From Rhodospirillaceae bacterium (lineage in GTDB: Bacteria > Pseudomonadota > Alphaproteobacteria > UBA8366 > GCA-2717185), in contig PBDC01000087.1 of the NCBI GenBank assembly GCA_002717185.1, positions 1-17,424 on the forward strand: a stretch of 17,424 nt of DNA, in the 5' to 3' direction. The notes beneath the pieces are model-generated. The model ran no database searches and was not told the DNA's origin. It was given only the letters and a program-made list of their open reading frames with translations. Positions within the stretch are counted from its first letter, which is position 1. Every line of letters starts with the position of its first letter. A program made the position numbers and the translations under genes. Below are positions 7,264-14,491 of the stretch, in pieces.

Positions 7264-8313
7264 CTAGACAGTTACGGTGACGTGTGGCGCGCCATCGCCC
7301 ATTTTTCCGATTACAGTGACGTCTGCGAAACCATTTACCCTAAACAGCTCTAAAACGTCGTTTGTCCTTTCAGGTGCACAACTCAACATTAATCCACCGC
7401 TTGTTTGCGGGTCGGCTAGAATGTTTTTCTGCCAATCTAAAAGGTTATCTGGAAGCGTCACATTCTGTCCAAAACTTTGCCAGTTGCGGCCAGCAGCACC
7501 GGTGTTGTATCCGCGCTCCGCGTAGTCAGCTGCCGCCGGCAGGATCGGTAATTCGTTCCAATCAACTTTAGCTGTAACATTTGATCCTTGGCAGATTTCA
7601 ATAAGATGACCAACCAGCCCAAACCCAGTTACATCTGTGAGTGCATGAACACCTTGTAGCTTGGCAAGTTCCGCTCCAACAGCATTCAGTTTAGTCGCCG
7701 TATCTACCATCTGGCGATAGCCATCCGAATCGAGTTCGTCCTTATTCATCGCTGCTCCAAGGATGCCAACTCCAAGCGCTTTTCCAAGGACTAAATCGTC
7801 GCCAGCATTGGCTTCGCAATTTCTCTTGATACGATCCGGATGCACCAAACCGACGACGGCCAGACCATAAATTGGTTCTACCGCGTCAATCGTATGTCCG
7901 CCGGCAACCGGCACACCCGCGTCTGCACAAACTTGGGCGCCACCAGATAAGATTTTTTGAACCATATCCGGTGGCATCTGGTTCATTGGCATTGCAGCAA
8001 TAGCTAATGCCATGATTGGCGTCCCACCGACAGCGTAGACATCAGACAACGCATTTGTGGCTGCTATGCGCCCATAGTCATACGGATCGTCAACTATCGG
8101 CATGAAAAAATCGGTCGTCGCAACAACGGCTTGCTCATCGTTGATTTTGAATACCGCAGCATCATCGCCAGTTTCATGACCAATAAGCAGCGCTGGATTT
8201 GCCGCCTGCGGCGGCAGTTTAGAAAGGATGTCGTTAAGCACCGACGGTGCTACCTTACAGCCTCAACCACCACCATGAGAAAGAGTGGTAAGTCTCGGTA
8301 TTTCCATATCCAT
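7264..8313 (-). CDS. selD: Selenide, water dikinase (selenophosphate synthase) SelD, itself a selenoprotein (Sec17 encoded by TGA)
   Basis: SelD makes selenophosphate from selenide and ATP, the selenium donor for selenocysteine and for 2-selenouridine in tRNA. A conventional ORF call starts at a GTG at 8241 and gives 325 residues without the active site. Continuing upstream in the same frame through TGA (8265-8263) gives LTTLSHGGG-U-GCKVAPSVLNDIL, the universal SelD N-terminus with Sec at the catalytic Cys position. From the ATG at 8313 the protein has 349 residues, with U17, C19 and K20 numbered exactly as C17, C19 and K20 in E. coli SelD. AGAGAG lies 8 bases before this ATG; a second ATG at 8307 is also possible. 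Further family motifs are GDDAAV, TTDFF, NALSDVYAVGG, GGHTID, DVTGFGLVGH and DPQTSGGL, all intact. TGA ends other genes here, so it is not a reassigned sense codon. A nonsense mutation is the only alternative and is unlikely at exactly this position. Confidence 0.93.
8237..8265 (-). promoter_or_regulatory. Bacterial SECIS element downstream of the selD UGA
   Basis: On the minus strand, 11 bases after the UGA, AGCACC (8251-8246) pairs perfectly with GGTGCT (8242-8237), leaving a GUC loop (8245-8243). There are 17 bases between the UGA and the loop, and the loop starts with G. Both fit what is known of bacterial SECIS hairpins: a short apical stem-loop inside the coding region with a G at the start of the loop, bound by SelB. 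The lower helix is imperfect (U-U mismatch). Confidence 0.78.
8263..8265 (-). other. selD: In-frame TGA selenocysteine codon of selD
   Basis: The plus-strand bases tca read TGA on the minus strand. The codon is exactly 8 codons upstream of the GTG at 8241 and 16 codons downstream of the ATG at 8313. It sits between GGT GGT GGT and GGC TGT AAG, the Gly-rich loop where SelD proteins carry Cys or Sec. Confidence 0.9.
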
Positions 8314-8783
8314 TTTGATTTCTCTCTGGGTTACATCGGTCAAACATCGAGCAACAGCAGGGTACACACAAACCATTTACTCATTTGTTTAAACAGCTCT
8401 ACAGTGCATGCACTGTAACATGAAAGTGCACTCCACAGTTAAATCGTACAGAGGTTAACGGGTTTCAAGAATTGTCTTTCAAAGTTTCTGCGTTCCCCAT
8501 AAACCGTGCCTGTGATCTTAGTCTTCCCCTTACAGAAAGGTCATGGATAGTTAGGCATTAAATTTCAACGCACCAGAGATGCCGCTGCAGCACCTCTGCG
8601 CCGCGCAGATGAAACGCAAATTGACGATGAAATCATTTTACCTGTGTAGCATTAGCTCAAGTGAAAAACGGAGGTGAAAGCCACGACGAGGATCTCTCGC
8701 GTGACCATTTCATCCATCCATTTCCAAGCTCCCGCGTTAATACGCACGACCATCCAAGAAAAAGCTCATAAAATGCCACTTAC
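8314..8783. other. Intergenic region upstream of selD, holding its promoter
   Basis: About 470 bp between the start of selD and the end of the gamma-glutamyltransferase gene, both on the minus strand. The size argues that selD has its own promoter. No tRNA or credible long ORF is seen. It contains the palindrome at 8400-8417, a TGTTTAAACA palindrome at 8386-8395 and a 14-codon potential leader ORF (8384-8340, minus) that ends in TGA. The rest shows nothing I recognise. Confidence 0.5.
8400..8417. promoter_or_regulatory. 18-bp perfect palindrome upstream of selD (candidate operator)
   Basis: The sequence tacagtgcatgcactgta is a perfect inverted repeat without spacer. It is centred about 95 bp upstream of the selD start codon. 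A partial copy, agtgcact, follows at 8425-8432 (itself palindromic), so two regulator dimers could bind side by side. The regulator is unknown. Confidence 0.55.
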
Positions 8784-10394
8784 CTAGATTTGGGCTGCCA
8801 TACCGTCGCCAGCTGGATCAGCTCCGCCATCTAATTTACCGTCGCGAATTCGTATCGCATGCACAAGCGGGGTCGCGTAACTGACGGCGTAGCGCATTGT
8901 AGGATAACCACGCGCCTGTAGGTCCTTTTCCGTTGAACGTAAAATGCGGTTAGTCAGTTCAATCGTGTCCGATAAAGCACAAAAGCGCGGCGCGGAAACG
9001 GCTTCCTGAGCACTCATACCGAAATCAACTACGTTAAGGATAGTTTGTAATACGCCCATCGTAATGGTCGTACCGCCAGGTGCTCCCAGAGCCAGATAGG
9101 GCTTTCCCGAGCGCATCAGCATCGTTGGACACAGAGCTGTAAATCGGGCTTTCCCGGGTGCCAAGGATCCCGGTTGCCCCGGTCGCGGGTCAAATACCAT
9201 GGCGCAGTTGTTAAACATGAAGCCAAGCCCTTCCGTGATGACACCCGAACTAGACCCCAGTGAGTGCGTCATGTTGACGACATTGCCTCGAACATCAGCG
9301 ACGCAAATATGTGTTGTATCTTTGCTTTCAGGCGCACCAGCATTCAGCCGCGTCACAGAGGTCTTTTCTCCACTCCGAATACGTGATGCTAAGGTCGCCG
9401 CATAGTCTTTCGACATGAGCTCTTCCATGGGAATATCAACGAAGCGCGGATCGCCCATGCGTGTATCCTTATCGACGGTGGCGATTTTCATCGCTTCCGC
9501 AACAGTGGCCACATATTCAGCTGAGTTGAAACCCATCGACGTAAGGTCAAAGTTCTCGAGGATATTCAGCATTTCAAGAACCATCAGGCCACCACCTGGC
9601 GGCGGGTTGGTCACCACCTCGAACCCGCGATACCTGCCCCGCAGCGGTTCGTTGGTTTCCGTCTCGCATTGCGCCAAGTCTTCCAGCGTGATGTGACCAC
9701 CGTGAGCCCGCATGTCAGCATCGATTGTCGCGGCAATTTCACCAGTATAAAAATCCTCGACACCGACTTCAGCAATACGACGGTAGGTACGCCCCATATC
9801 TGGATTTTTAAGAATGTCCCCGACGTTATGGAGGCTGCCGTCTGCTTTTCTATAAATCTTCTCAGCTGCCGGAAATTCATTGGTGACCCGAATTCGCTCG
9901 ATACGGCCGTTCTGCGCTGGCTGCAGCCAAAACCCGTGAACCTTGGGACGAACCGTGAAACCTTCTTCACAATACGCGATCGCCGGCTGGATCAATTCAT
10001 CGAGGGGCCGCGTCCCAAATCGCTCTAACCCCTCGGCAAATGCTTTTAACGTCATCGGCGTGGTCATCGAAGTGTAACCGATTTCGTTGACTTCGCCTTT
10101 AAGAACGAAGCCGAAACCATCATCGCATTCACGAACGATCAAATGTTCCCACATATCCGGCCGTGTTGATAACGGCGCCCTGCCGTGAAAATCGATATAG
10201 GTGTGTTCGCCGGTATCAGCACAATAAATTTGCATCGAACCGAACCCAGCGATCCCGCACATTTGCGGGTCAACTACGGTCTGCACCAACGCTGCCGCTA
10301 TCGCCGCATCCATGACGTTGCCGCCACCTCGTAATACATCTAATCCTGCATCGACCGTTTCCGGCTGCGGCGCACACACCATTCCATGGGTCAT
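8784..10394 (-). CDS. ggt: Gamma-glutamyltransferase-family protein (Ntn hydrolase)
   Basis: A 536-residue proenzyme. The N-terminal part has HGMVCAPQPETVDAGLDVLRGGG and MDAAIAAALVQTVVDP, typical of the family. The autoprocessing site is D359-T360-T361-H362, so T360 would become the N-terminal nucleophile of a small subunit of about 177 residues, with GNVVNMTHSLGSSSG and LGAPGGTTITMGVLQ following as in active members. It has no signal peptide, unlike periplasmic GGT of E. coli, so it probably acts in the cytoplasm. Members of this subgroup may be gamma-glutamyltransferases, glutathione hydrolases or acylases of the cephalosporin-acylase type; the sequence does not decide. The ATG has AAGGA 6 bases upstream. 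It appears monocistronic, with intergenic gaps of more than 400 bp on both sides. Confidence 0.9.
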   Translation of the reverse strand: MTHGMVCAPQPETVDAGLDVLRGGGNVMDAAIAAALVQTVVDPQMCGIAGFGSMQIYCADTGEHTYIDFHGRAPLSTRPDMWEHLIVRECDDGFGFVLKGEVNEIGYTSMTTPMTLKAFAEGLERFGTRPLDELIQPAIAYCEEGFTVRPKVHGFWLQPAQNGRIERIRVTNEFPAAEKIYRKADGSLHNVGDILKNPDMGRTYRRIAEVGVEDFYTGEIAATIDADMRAHGGHITLEDLAQCETETNEPLRGRYRGFEVVTNPPPGGGLMVLEMLNILENFDLTSMGFNSAEYVATVAEAMKIATVDKDTRMGDPRFVDIPMEELMSKDYAATLASRIRSGEKTSVTRLNAGAPESKDTTHICVADVRGNVVNMTHSLGSSSGVITEGLGFMFNNCAMVFDPRPGQPGSLAPGKARFTALCPTMLMRSGKPYLALGAPGGTTITMGVLQTILNVVDFGMSAQEAVSAPRFCALSDTIELTNRILRSTEKDLQARGYPTMRYAVSYATPLVHAIRIRDGKLDGGADPAGDGMAAQI

Positions 10395-10845
10395 ATTGCG
10401 TCCTTAATTTCTCTAGGAATTCGAAGGATACTGGATACCATGCTTAAAACGTAAAACCTTTTATCCCGTCGCACTGATTTGGAGCATCAACGAAGTTGCC
10501 GATTTCGTCTCGCAACCCGCTAGATCGATCAAACATGATCTAAAATTGTATTCAGAGGAAATTAGAAGCCCGCACCGCGGAAGATCTTACATTGCGCTTA
10601 CTTATTGTTATTAAAGGACCACGAGGTTGCATTCGGTTCTGCTAATAATGGTATGGAAAGCGCCTTCTGTCCTCTAGTCCTATTCAACTTAATCCATCAC
10701 CTACCCGCCTTAGTTTCGTAAATTATGTGCTGAAAATCCTTCATGCTAATAATGACTTTCGTGATCGTGGTTGCAGAAAGTCTGCACGCCCGGTGTCCGT
10801 CACTTCGAAGCCTAAGGTGGCACCGCGCGAGCAACGGAGGCAAAA
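10395..10845. promoter_or_regulatory. Divergent intergenic region between the ggt-like gene and the SDR/M81 cluster
   Basis: About 450 bp holding the promoters of two divergent units. It contains the interrupted palindrome TGCAGA-AAG-TCTGCA (10772-10786), 60 bases before the SDR start. It also has an 11-bp direct repeat (TGCTAATAATG at 10640-10650 and 10744-10754) and a TAGATC/GATCTA inverted repeat (10521-10542). No coding sequence or RNA gene is recognised. Confidence 0.5.
10772..10786. repeat. Interrupted palindrome upstream of the SDR/M81 cluster (candidate operator)
   Basis: TGCAGA and TCTGCA are perfect reverse complements with a 3-bp spacer, placed 60 bp upstream of the first start codon of the plus-strand cluster. 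Position and size suit an operator; a small hairpin is the alternative. Confidence 0.4.
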
Positions 10846-11697
10846 ATGTCGAGTCTAAAAGGTAAAGTCGCGTTGATTACCGGTGCCGGTGGTCGCAAAG
10901 GAATTGGCCGCGCTACGGCTCTCAAGCTGGCAGCTCTCGGTGCCGATCTCGCGATAACCGATTTCGCACGACCACAAACTGATTTACCACCGCAGGAACG
11001 CGGCGAACAATGGCGCGGGATAGAAAGCGTAGCTAAAGAAGCGCGCAAGCACGGGCATAAATGTACAACGATTTTTTGCGACCTGTCTAAAAGTGTGGAA
11101 ATCCGAGATCTCATCGACGAAGTCATCAGTCAATTTGGCAAAATCGATATTCTGATTAACAACGCGCGGGCGATCATCGGCAAAGACCGGGTCCCGGTTT
11201 GGGAGTTAGACGAAGCAGAATGGCATCACTTTCTCGACATAAACCTCACCGCCGTATACCTAGCTATAAAATATGCGGCACCCCACATGATTGAACGAGG
11301 TCAAGGCGGACGTATCGTTAATACCGCCTCGGATGCATCAAAGCGCGGCAAGGCTACTAGCAGTGCGTATTCCTCCACAAAGTTCGGCCTCCTGGGCTTA
11401 ACCCAATGCGCCGCGCTTGACCTGGCGCCACACAAAATTACGGTCAACGCCGTATGTCCCGGCAGTGTTAATACGGATAGATTGAGCTATCAGGAACAAG
11501 CCACAGCCGATGAGCAAGGTATTCCGTTAGAAACCTACCGTGCGCAACTCGTGGAACAACTCGGTCAGGCAAACCCTCTTGGGCGTATTGTCGAATCCGA
11601 AGATGTGGCAAATCTGATCGCGTTCTTATCTTCGGATGACGCACCAATGATTACAGGGCAAGCCTATAACGTTAACGGCGGAACGCTATTTCACTGA
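10846..11697 (+). CDS. SDR-family NAD(P)-dependent oxidoreductase
   Basis: A 283-residue classical short-chain dehydrogenase. The cofactor motif is T12-G-A-G-G-R-K-G-I-G21, slightly longer than the usual TGxxxGIG. Other family elements are N105-N-A-R (for NNAG), N133, catalytic S162 (in NTASDAS) and Y175-S-S-T-K179, so the Asn-Ser-Tyr-Lys tetrad is complete. ITVNAVCPGSVNTDR and the C-terminal ITGQAYNVNGGTLFH are standard for the family. The insertion FARPQTDLPPQERGEQWRG after the second strand is longer than usual. It probably oxidises an alcohol or reduces a ketone in the pathway of the next two genes. CGGAGG lies 5 bases before the ATG; the M81 gene begins 30 bp after the stop. Confidence 0.9.
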   Translation: MSSLKGKVALITGAGGRKGIGRATALKLAALGADLAITDFARPQTDLPPQERGEQWRGIESVAKEARKHGHKCTTIFCDLSKSVEIRDLIDEVISQFGKIDILINNARAIIGKDRVPVWELDEAEWHHFLDINLTAVYLAIKYAAPHMIERGQGGRIVNTASDASKRGKATSSAYSSTKFGLLGLTQCAALDLAPHKITVNAVCPGSVNTDRLSYQEQATADEQGIPLETYRAQLVEQLGQANPLGRIVESEDVANLIAFLSSDDAPMITGQAYNVNGGTLFH

Positions 11698-11727
11698 GAC
11701 GTTCGGTCAACCTAAGGGAGACATATT

Positions 11728-13233
11728 ATGGCGCTCATCGCCATAGGAGGAATTCAGCACGAAACGAATACCTTCGCGCCAACGAAAGCAGGCTTGGACG
11801 CTTTTACAACTGGCGGCAGCCGCCCCCCCCTCACAACCGGGCCGGACCTGTTTCCACGAGTAAAGGGAAAGAACCTGCCGATAGCCGGATTTGTCGAGCA
11901 AATTGAAGCGCTAGACCACCATGTCACAGCTCTTACCTGGGGTGCTGCGTCGCCATCGGACGTAGTGACAGAACATGCATTCGAGCACATTGCCAGGTTA
12001 ATCATAGATGGCTTGAAAAGCGGCCCACCCATCGACGCTGTCTACCTTTGTCTGCACGGCGCTATGGTGACCGAGCATTTACAAGACGGAGAAGGCGAAC
12101 TGCTGCGTCGCGTGCGCGAACAAATTGGGCCAGACATGCCCCTGGTCGCTAGTTTAGACCTGCATTGCAATACAACGCCGGAGATGATCTCTCACGCCGA
12201 TCTAATGGTCGCCTACAGAACCTACCCCCATGTCGATATGGCAGACACGGGTGCGCGCACGGCCCGCCTTCTGCATGAAATAATGCTGCGGGGAGAGAAA
12301 CCCGCAAAAGCCTTTCAGCAAATACCATTCCTTATTCCGCTGAACTGGCAATGCACCATGATGCAGCCTGCCCAAGGCCTCTACCAACGCCTAGCTGAAA
12401 TGGAGCAAGGCGATGTCCTACACGCTTCTTTCACCCCCGGTTTCCCTGCTGCGGACATACACAATTGTGGCCCTTCTGTATTCACTTACGGCTGGACGGA
12501 AGAAGCAGCAAGAACTACCTGCCAACAATTGGCCGGCGACGTTAACAACCTGGAAGCTGAATTCGCCGGGACTATTTATGATCCCGACAGCGGTGTGCAG
12601 GAAGCCATGCGCCTTGCAGTTTCTGCACCCCGACCCATCGTCATCGCCGACACACAAGACAACCCTGGCGCTGGCGGCGACAGCAATACCGCTGGGATGC
12701 TTAGCGCGCTGATCAAGAACCGAGCGGAAAAAGCCGCACTGGGCTTAATGATAGACCCGACCGCAGCCGAAATCGCTCATCGGGCTGGCGTGGGTGCAGA
12801 GGTAAATTTAACTTTTGGCGGCCATTCCGGTTTCGATGGCGACGAACCATTCGAGGCGTTATACACCGTAGCAGCACTGCATGATGGGCGTTTTGATGCT
12901 ACCGGACCTTTCTATAAGGGCGCAGAGTTCAATCTCGGACCCTCAGCCTGCGTGAAAATAGGCGGCACTCAGGTTGTCCTGGCCTGCAACAAAGTCCAAC
13001 TAGCTGATCAGGCCATGTATCGCTTTATAGGTATTGAACCAACTGATCAGAACATCCTGGTCAACAAAAGCTCGGTTCATTTCCGCGCCGACTTCGCGCC
13101 TATTGCAGAGGAAATTCTCGTTTGCGCCGCTCCCGGCCCTATGATCGCTGACCCAGCGAATTTGCCGTGGCAACGATTGCGTTCCGGCATTCGGCTAAAT
13201 CCACTCGGGGAAACCTGGCAGGGCCATTCGTAA
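11728..13233 (+). CDS. M81 family metallopeptidase (MlrC-like)
   Basis: A 501-residue protein of the M81/MlrC family. The start is G7-G-I-Q-H11-E-T-N-T-F-A-P. Metal-site candidates are D144 and H146 in SLDLHCN and H168 in YRTYPHVDMADTG, with LHGAM (H110) between them. The C-terminal half has DTQDNPGAGGDSNTAGML and FGGHSG, both characteristic. MlrC of Sphingomonas cleaves the last linear peptide product of microcystin; most relatives are uncharacterised amidohydrolase-like enzymes encoded next to transporters or dehydrogenases. Here it lies between two SDR genes, suggesting cleavage of an amide-containing metabolite whose product is then oxidised. AAGGGAG lies 7 bases before the ATG. The length is normal for the family. 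Confidence 0.9.
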   Translation: MALIAIGGIQHETNTFAPTKAGLDAFTTGGSRPPLTTGPDLFPRVKGKNLPIAGFVEQIEALDHHVTALTWGAASPSDVVTEHAFEHIARLIIDGLKSGPPIDAVYLCLHGAMVTEHLQDGEGELLRRVREQIGPDMPLVASLDLHCNTTPEMISHADLMVAYRTYPHVDMADTGARTARLLHEIMLRGEKPAKAFQQIPFLIPLNWQCTMMQPAQGLYQRLAEMEQGDVLHASFTPGFPAADIHNCGPSVFTYGWTEEAARTTCQQLAGDVNNLEAEFAGTIYDPDSGVQEAMRLAVSAPRPIVIADTQDNPGAGGDSNTAGMLSALIKNRAEKAALGLMIDPTAAEIAHRAGVGAEVNLTFGGHSGFDGDEPFEALYTVAALHDGRFDATGPFYKGAEFNLGPSACVKIGGTQVVLACNKVQLADQAMYRFIGIEPTDQNILVNKSSVHFRADFAPIAEEILVCAAPGPMIADPANLPWQRLRSGIRLNPLGETWQGHS

Positions 13234-13292
13234 ACATTCACGCCATCGGCAAAATACTCTCTAAAACTTTAATCTTGCGTAAGGAGCAACAA

Positions 13293-14222
13293 ATGAATCT
13301 AGAAGGGAAGTCTGCCATCGTCACCGGTGCCGGCCGCGGCATCGGCAAGGAAGTCGCGTTGCTCCTCGCCAAAGAAGGCGCCAGTGTTGTTGTAAATGAT
13401 CCCGGTGTCGGGCGCAGCGGCGAAGTGACTGAAGATAAGCCGGCAGATGAAGTCGTGGCGGAGATCAAAGCTGCGGGTGGCACCGCCATGGCAAATTATG
13501 ATTCCGTAGCCGATTACGCCAACGCCGGTCGTATGGTGAAAAGCTGCGTCGATACATTTGGCAAGATCGACATTTTAGTGAATGTCGCTGGTATGCTGCG
13601 AGAGCGCATGATCTGGAATATGACAGAAGACGATTTTGATCAGGTGATCTCAGTTCACCTCAAAGGCCACTGGAACATGTGCCATCACGCAACGAAAGTG
13701 ATGCGCACCGAGCGATACGGCCGCATCATCAATTTCTCGTCTGACGCCTTCAAAGGCGCCGTTGGCCAGTGCAATTATTCGGCCGCTAAGGCGGGCATCA
13801 TCGGATTGACCCGATCTATCGCACGCGAGTGTGGCCGCTATGGCATCACGGCGAACGCGATGTGCCCGATGGCAGCAACACGGATGACCGTAAATGACGC
13901 CGTCATCGCTGGATGGAAACGACGCCTCGATGCGGGCTTGCTGACCCAGGCGCAGTATGACGCCCGCATGGCGATGCCAGGTCCAGAATTTGTCGCTCCA
14001 ATGGTCGCCTACCTAGCAACAGATGCGGCAGAGGATGTTAACGGTCAGATCTTCCATGCAGAGCGATCGCGAATCCATACTTACTATTTTGGTGAAGAAG
14101 CTCGTTCAATCTTCAAGCAGGATGACAATGGTATGTTCACGGTCGATGAACTTATCAGCATGGTGCCAGAAGGGTTGATGCAGGGCATTCCAAATATCGC
14201 TCCCAAAGAAGATTCCAAATAA
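13293..14222 (+). CDS. SDR-family oxidoreductase, multifunctional-enzyme (3R)-hydroxyacyl-CoA dehydrogenase-like
   Basis: A 309-residue SDR starting at the ATG at 13293, preceded by AAGGAG (13281-13286). An earlier in-frame start inside the M81 gene adds only non-conserved residues. The cofactor motif is T11-G-A-G-R-G-I-G18, followed by VVVNDPGVG; then NVAG (97-100), S149 in INFSSDAF, and Y162-S-A-A-K166. NDPG, the ANYDSV segment, AGMLRERM and QCNYSAAKAGIIGL resemble the dehydrogenase domain of peroxisomal-type multifunctional enzymes, so a CoA-thioester or long hydroxy-acid substrate is plausible. The C-terminal extension (about 250-309) exceeds that of a classical SDR. It is the third gene of the cluster, 59 bp after the M81 gene. 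Confidence 0.88.
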   Translation: MNLEGKSAIVTGAGRGIGKEVALLLAKEGASVVVNDPGVGRSGEVTEDKPADEVVAEIKAAGGTAMANYDSVADYANAGRMVKSCVDTFGKIDILVNVAGMLRERMIWNMTEDDFDQVISVHLKGHWNMCHHATKVMRTERYGRIINFSSDAFKGAVGQCNYSAAKAGIIGLTRSIARECGRYGITANAMCPMAATRMTVNDAVIAGWKRRLDAGLLTQAQYDARMAMPGPEFVAPMVAYLATDAAEDVNGQIFHAERSRIHTYYFGEEARSIFKQDDNGMFTVDELISMVPEGLMQGIPNIAPKEDSK

Positions 14223-14491
14223 GGATCGGACTTGGCGATGCGGAACACGTCAACAAATAGGCAGATTATGTCCCTAATGCCTCCCAAGCCGCCCATGTCT
14301 TCTTGTATTTGGCATGCTTGCAATTGTCGTTCGGCTACTGGACAGACCGAGCCTATGGGCACTTGCCTCAATGACGACGGATAACATCAAAAACCCAAGA
14401 TAACTAAATACCTGCATAAATTTTGGAACGGCCGTAAGCAGAAAAAAGATCTGCTAACTGGTCGCCAACGAACAATTTCGGACTGAATTTA
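14223..14491. other. Intergenic region before the sulfatase gene
   Basis: A 269-bp region on the plus strand between the SDR stop and the sulfatase start. It contains only short ORFs with no recognisable motif. No clear terminator or promoter was found; the last 90 bases are AT-rich and may hold the sulfatase promoter. Confidence 0.4.

Noticed and set aside
7264..8241. A 325-residue SelD starting at the GTG at 8241
   Set aside because: This start removes the catalytic Gly-rich loop with Sec17, Cys19 and Lys20. The upstream frame encodes the full conserved N-terminus with a single TGA at the Sec position.
6718..10845. Search for selC (tRNA-Sec) or other tRNA in the gaps around selD
   Set aside because: No T-arm consensus with matching acceptor and anticodon stems was found in either strand of the intergenic regions; selC is presumably elsewhere in the genome.
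13167..13292. Earlier start of the second SDR inside the 3' end of the M81 gene
   Set aside because: The extension is not SDR-like, while ATG 13293 has AAGGAG upstream and begins at the typical SDR N-terminus.
14084..14371. 95-residue minus-strand ORF at the end of the second SDR gene
   Set aside because: It overlaps the SDR on the opposite strand and shows no recognisable domain. Short hydrophobic frames on the plus strand at 14270-14400 were also considered as gene remnants but match no family I recognise.
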